From an uncultured Muribaculaceae bacterium (GTDB taxonomy: Bacteria > Bacteroidota > Bacteroidia > Bacteroidales > Muribaculaceae): DNA of 7,997 bases. Below the pieces are notes generated by a model. That model was given only the letters and a program-made list of their open reading frames with translations. It made no database searches and had not been told where the DNA came from. Shown one piece after another: positions 6,229 to 7,997 of the stretch (the stretch's first letter is position 1; every line of letters starts with the position of its first letter). The translations under genes were made by a program, and so were the position numbers. Where the stretch lies: NCBI GenBank assembly GCA_947173755.1, contig CAMWGM010000056.1:1-7997 (forward strand), in the 5' to 3' direction.

Positions 6229-7596
6229 TCAGAAGTAAGGAGCAAGCAGGATGATGGCTATCAGAACGGGTGCGATATAGCGTATGATGAACAGTATGAC
6301 CGGGAGAACCGCCGACCGGAACGAACCGTTGTTGGTGACTTGCGCTTCGAGGAATGAACGCGGTGCCACCCACCCCATGTAGATGCACAGGAGTATTCCG
6401 CCGATCGGGAGCATGTAGTTGGTTGCCACGGTGTCGAGAAGATCAAAAAGTGTCAGCCCGAAGATGGTGTGATCGCTCCAGGGGCCGACGGAAAGCGAAC
6501 AGATCGGTGAGAATATCAGCAATGGAAGGACTACGATCAGACATGCCGTCCGACGGCGGCAGCCTAATCTCTGTCTTACGAACGACACTGATACCTCTGC
6601 GAGTGAAATGGTAGATGTGAAGGCTGCCACAGTGAGGAGCAGGAAAAAGAGGGCCGACCAGAAACTACTCCAATCCATGCGTGCGAATATCTCGGGAAGT
6701 GTGACGAAGACCAGGGTAGATCCCTTAAGGGAACTTCCGGTAAGGCCGAAAGAAGTCACTGCCGGAAAGATTATCACTCCCATCATGATGGCCACGAGAA
6801 GGTCGAGCAGGGAGACGGTGACGGCCGTACGTGTCAGACGCGTGGTGGGCGGATAGTAGGCTGCATATGTGACAAGGATTCCCATGGCAAGCGACAGCGA
6901 GAAGAAAGCCTGTCCAAGTGCATTGATCAGGGTGCGCGGTGTGACCACCGAGAAATCCGGTTTGAGGAAATACTCCAGTCCCGCTGCTGCGTCGGGGAGG
7001 GTGAGCGACACACCGCAAAATATCACCAAGATGATAAAAAGGATCGGCATGGCGATATTCGACATCTTCTCAATCCCTTTCTGGACTCCGAGAAGAAGTA
7101 TGCCGAGATTTGCTATGACCATGATGGCGGTGTAAAGTATCGGTGACCACGCAGATGCGATATAATCGGCCATTCTTGAAGCAAACATGGCCTCTTCGCC
7201 TGTCGTGCCGGCGTGGATTCCGGAGTAAAGATTGCCGCTGAGTGATTGGATGAGATATTCGAGCGTCCAACCCGAAACCACCATATAGAAAGAAAGAATA
7301 AGGTAAGAGGCAAGCACGCTGAAGGCACCGGCCATGCGCCAGTGACGGTGGTTTGGAGTCACTTTGGAGAAAACACCTGCAGCATCCGACTCTCCCCCTC
7401 GTCCGAGTGCGAATTCGGCTGTCATCACCGGAATACCGAGCAGGAAAATGCAGAAAATGTAGATCAGGAGGAAGGCGGCTCCTCCGTTTGCTTGGGTTTC
7501 GGCAGGAAATCGCCACACGTTGCCCAGACCGACTGCCGATCCTACGGTTGCGGCAATCAGGCCTATTTTTGAGGCGAATTTTGGAGATGAGGCCAT
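6229..7596 (-). CDS. Neurotransmitter:sodium symporter (NSS/SNF) family transporter
   Basis: A 455-residue inner-membrane protein of the LeuT-fold NSS family, which imports amino acids or related amines with Na+. The signatures are clear. TM1 carries GSAVGLGNVWRFP (residues 19-31), whose Asn26 corresponds to the Na+/substrate Asn of LeuT. TM2 is followed by GIPVMTAEFALGRG (54-67). TM6 reads GQAFFSLSLAMGILVTYAAY (228-247). TM8 contains AFTSTISLAEV (325-335), whose Thr/Ser match the Na2-site residues. About eleven or twelve hydrophobic segments are present, the usual bacterial form. The substrate cannot be inferred. It starts 68 bp after the Crp/Fnr-family gene on the same strand; no consensus Bacteroidetes -7 box is seen in that gap, so it may be read through from upstream. 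A 201 bp gap with a possible terminator follows. Confidence 0.95.
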   Translation of the reverse strand: MASSPKFASKIGLIAATVGSAVGLGNVWRFPAETQANGGAAFLLIYIFCIFLLGIPVMTAEFALGRGGESDAAGVFSKVTPNHRHWRMAGAFSVLASYLILSFYMVVSGWTLEYLIQSLSGNLYSGIHAGTTGEEAMFASRMADYIASAWSPILYTAIMVIANLGILLLGVQKGIEKMSNIAMPILFIILVIFCGVSLTLPDAAAGLEYFLKPDFSVVTPRTLINALGQAFFSLSLAMGILVTYAAYYPPTTRLTRTAVTVSLLDLLVAIMMGVIIFPAVTSFGLTGSSLKGSTLVFVTLPEIFARMDWSSFWSALFFLLLTVAAFTSTISLAEVSVSFVRQRLGCRRRTACLIVVLPLLIFSPICSLSVGPWSDHTIFGLTLFDLLDTVATNYMLPIGGILLCIYMGWVAPRSFLEAQVTNNGSFRSAVLPVILFIIRYIAPVLIAIILLAPYF

Positions 7597-7664
7597 CTGC
7601 GAAAAATGTCAGGGAAGAATGTGAAAATGAAGAGGTGATAAAGGAGAAGAGAGAGGTGGTGATG

Positions 7665-7997
7665 TCAGCCGAATTTTGAGATTTTTCTCATCTCGACTTC
7701 GTTGAGAATCTTGATCTTGCGTCCGTCGACCACGATCAGTTTCTCGTTGACGAACAGCGTCAGGGTTCGGATGGCGTTGGCTGTTGTCATGTTGGAAAGG
7801 TTAGCGAGATCCTCGCGCGCCATATAAATCTTAAGGGTCATATTGTCAGTCTCATAACCGTAATTATCACGGAGCACCATCAGGGCTTCGGCGAGACGGC
7901 CACGGATATGTTTCTGGGTGAGATTGACTATCTTGGTATCTGCCGATCCGAGATTTCTCGAAAGTTCATGAATGAAAAACATCGCCAGATTGTTGTT
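7665..7997 (-). CDS. Crp/Fnr-family transcriptional regulator, C-terminal part (cut by window end)
   Basis: The frame stays open to the right edge, so the true start and the N-terminal cyclic-nucleotide-binding-like sensor domain lie outside; 110 residues are visible. They include the dimerisation-helix end (HELSRNLGSADTKIVNLTQ), then QKHIRGRLAEALMVLRDNYG and the winged helix-turn-helix. The recognition region is MAREDLANLSNMTTANAIRTL followed by the wing KLIVVDGRKIKIL. This is the pattern of Crp-type regulators (R-DLA-L--------RTL---). An ATG at 7982 is internal and not the likely start. The effector and targets are unknown because the sensor domain is missing. The transporter gene begins 68 bp downstream on the same strand, so it is a candidate target or operon partner. 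Confidence 0.88.
   Translation of the reverse strand, partial: NNNLAMFFIHELSRNLGSADTKIVNLTQKHIRGRLAEALMVLRDNYGYETDNMTLKIYMAREDLANLSNMTTANAIRTLTLFVNEKLIVVDGRKIKILNEVEMRKISKFG

Noticed and set aside
7070..7516. Minus-strand 148-codon frame and other frames overlapping the transporter
   Set aside because: Out-of-frame readings of the NSS transporter gene; the translation is Arg/His/Ser-rich rather than hydrophobic.
1..7997. Mobile element, CRISPR array, defence or toxin-antitoxin system
   Set aside because: Every sizeable coding region is accounted for by housekeeping, transport or envelope families, and no transposase, direct-repeat array or small two-gene toxin pair is visible.

Overview
The window looks like ordinary chromosomal DNA of a Bacteroidota bacterium, most likely order Bacteroidales. 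Evidence for this is a near-consensus Bacteroidetes-type promoter (TTTG, 20 nt, TACCTTTG), protein variants typical of the group (a divergent MiaA, a signal-peptide-less polysaccharide deacetylase, a short QueG, a secreted protein with a carboxypeptidase-regulatory-like fold), and no obvious Shine-Dalgarno sequences. Family Muribaculaceae is a guess from overall style, not a demonstration. There are no rRNA or tRNA genes, insertion sequences, CRISPR arrays or phage genes.

Layout. On the + strand (2-1896) are the 3' part of miaA, cut by the window start, and a secreted protein of unknown function whose ATG overlaps the miaA stop (ATGA). These converge, across 16 bp, on a long run of minus-strand genes. 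Read in transcription order from the right edge, the run is: the C-terminal part of a Crp/Fnr-family regulator (cut by the window end), a 455-residue neurotransmitter:sodium symporter (NSS) family transporter, a 201 bp AT-rich gap with a promoter and two inverted repeats, a WecA/TagO-type undecaprenyl-phosphate sugar-1-phosphate transferase, the ribosome-associated GTPase hflX, a NodB-type polysaccharide deacetylase, and queG. hflX, the deacetylase and queG are packed (18 bp gap, then a 29 bp overlap) and probably form one transcript.

How the genes work together. Two enzymes here modify the tRNA anticodon loop: MiaA prenylates A37 and QueG completes queuosine at position 34. HflX rescues or splits ribosomes, so miaA, hflX and queG give the region a translation-quality theme. 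The WecA-like protein and the deacetylase belong to envelope glycan metabolism. The Crp/Fnr regulator directly upstream of the transporter may control it, which is inference. I found no convincing undescribed system. The points most worth a second look are the unknown protein coupled to miaA, the diverged C-terminal motifs of MiaA, the start site and promoter of the WecA-like gene, and small palindromes in the two minus-strand gaps.
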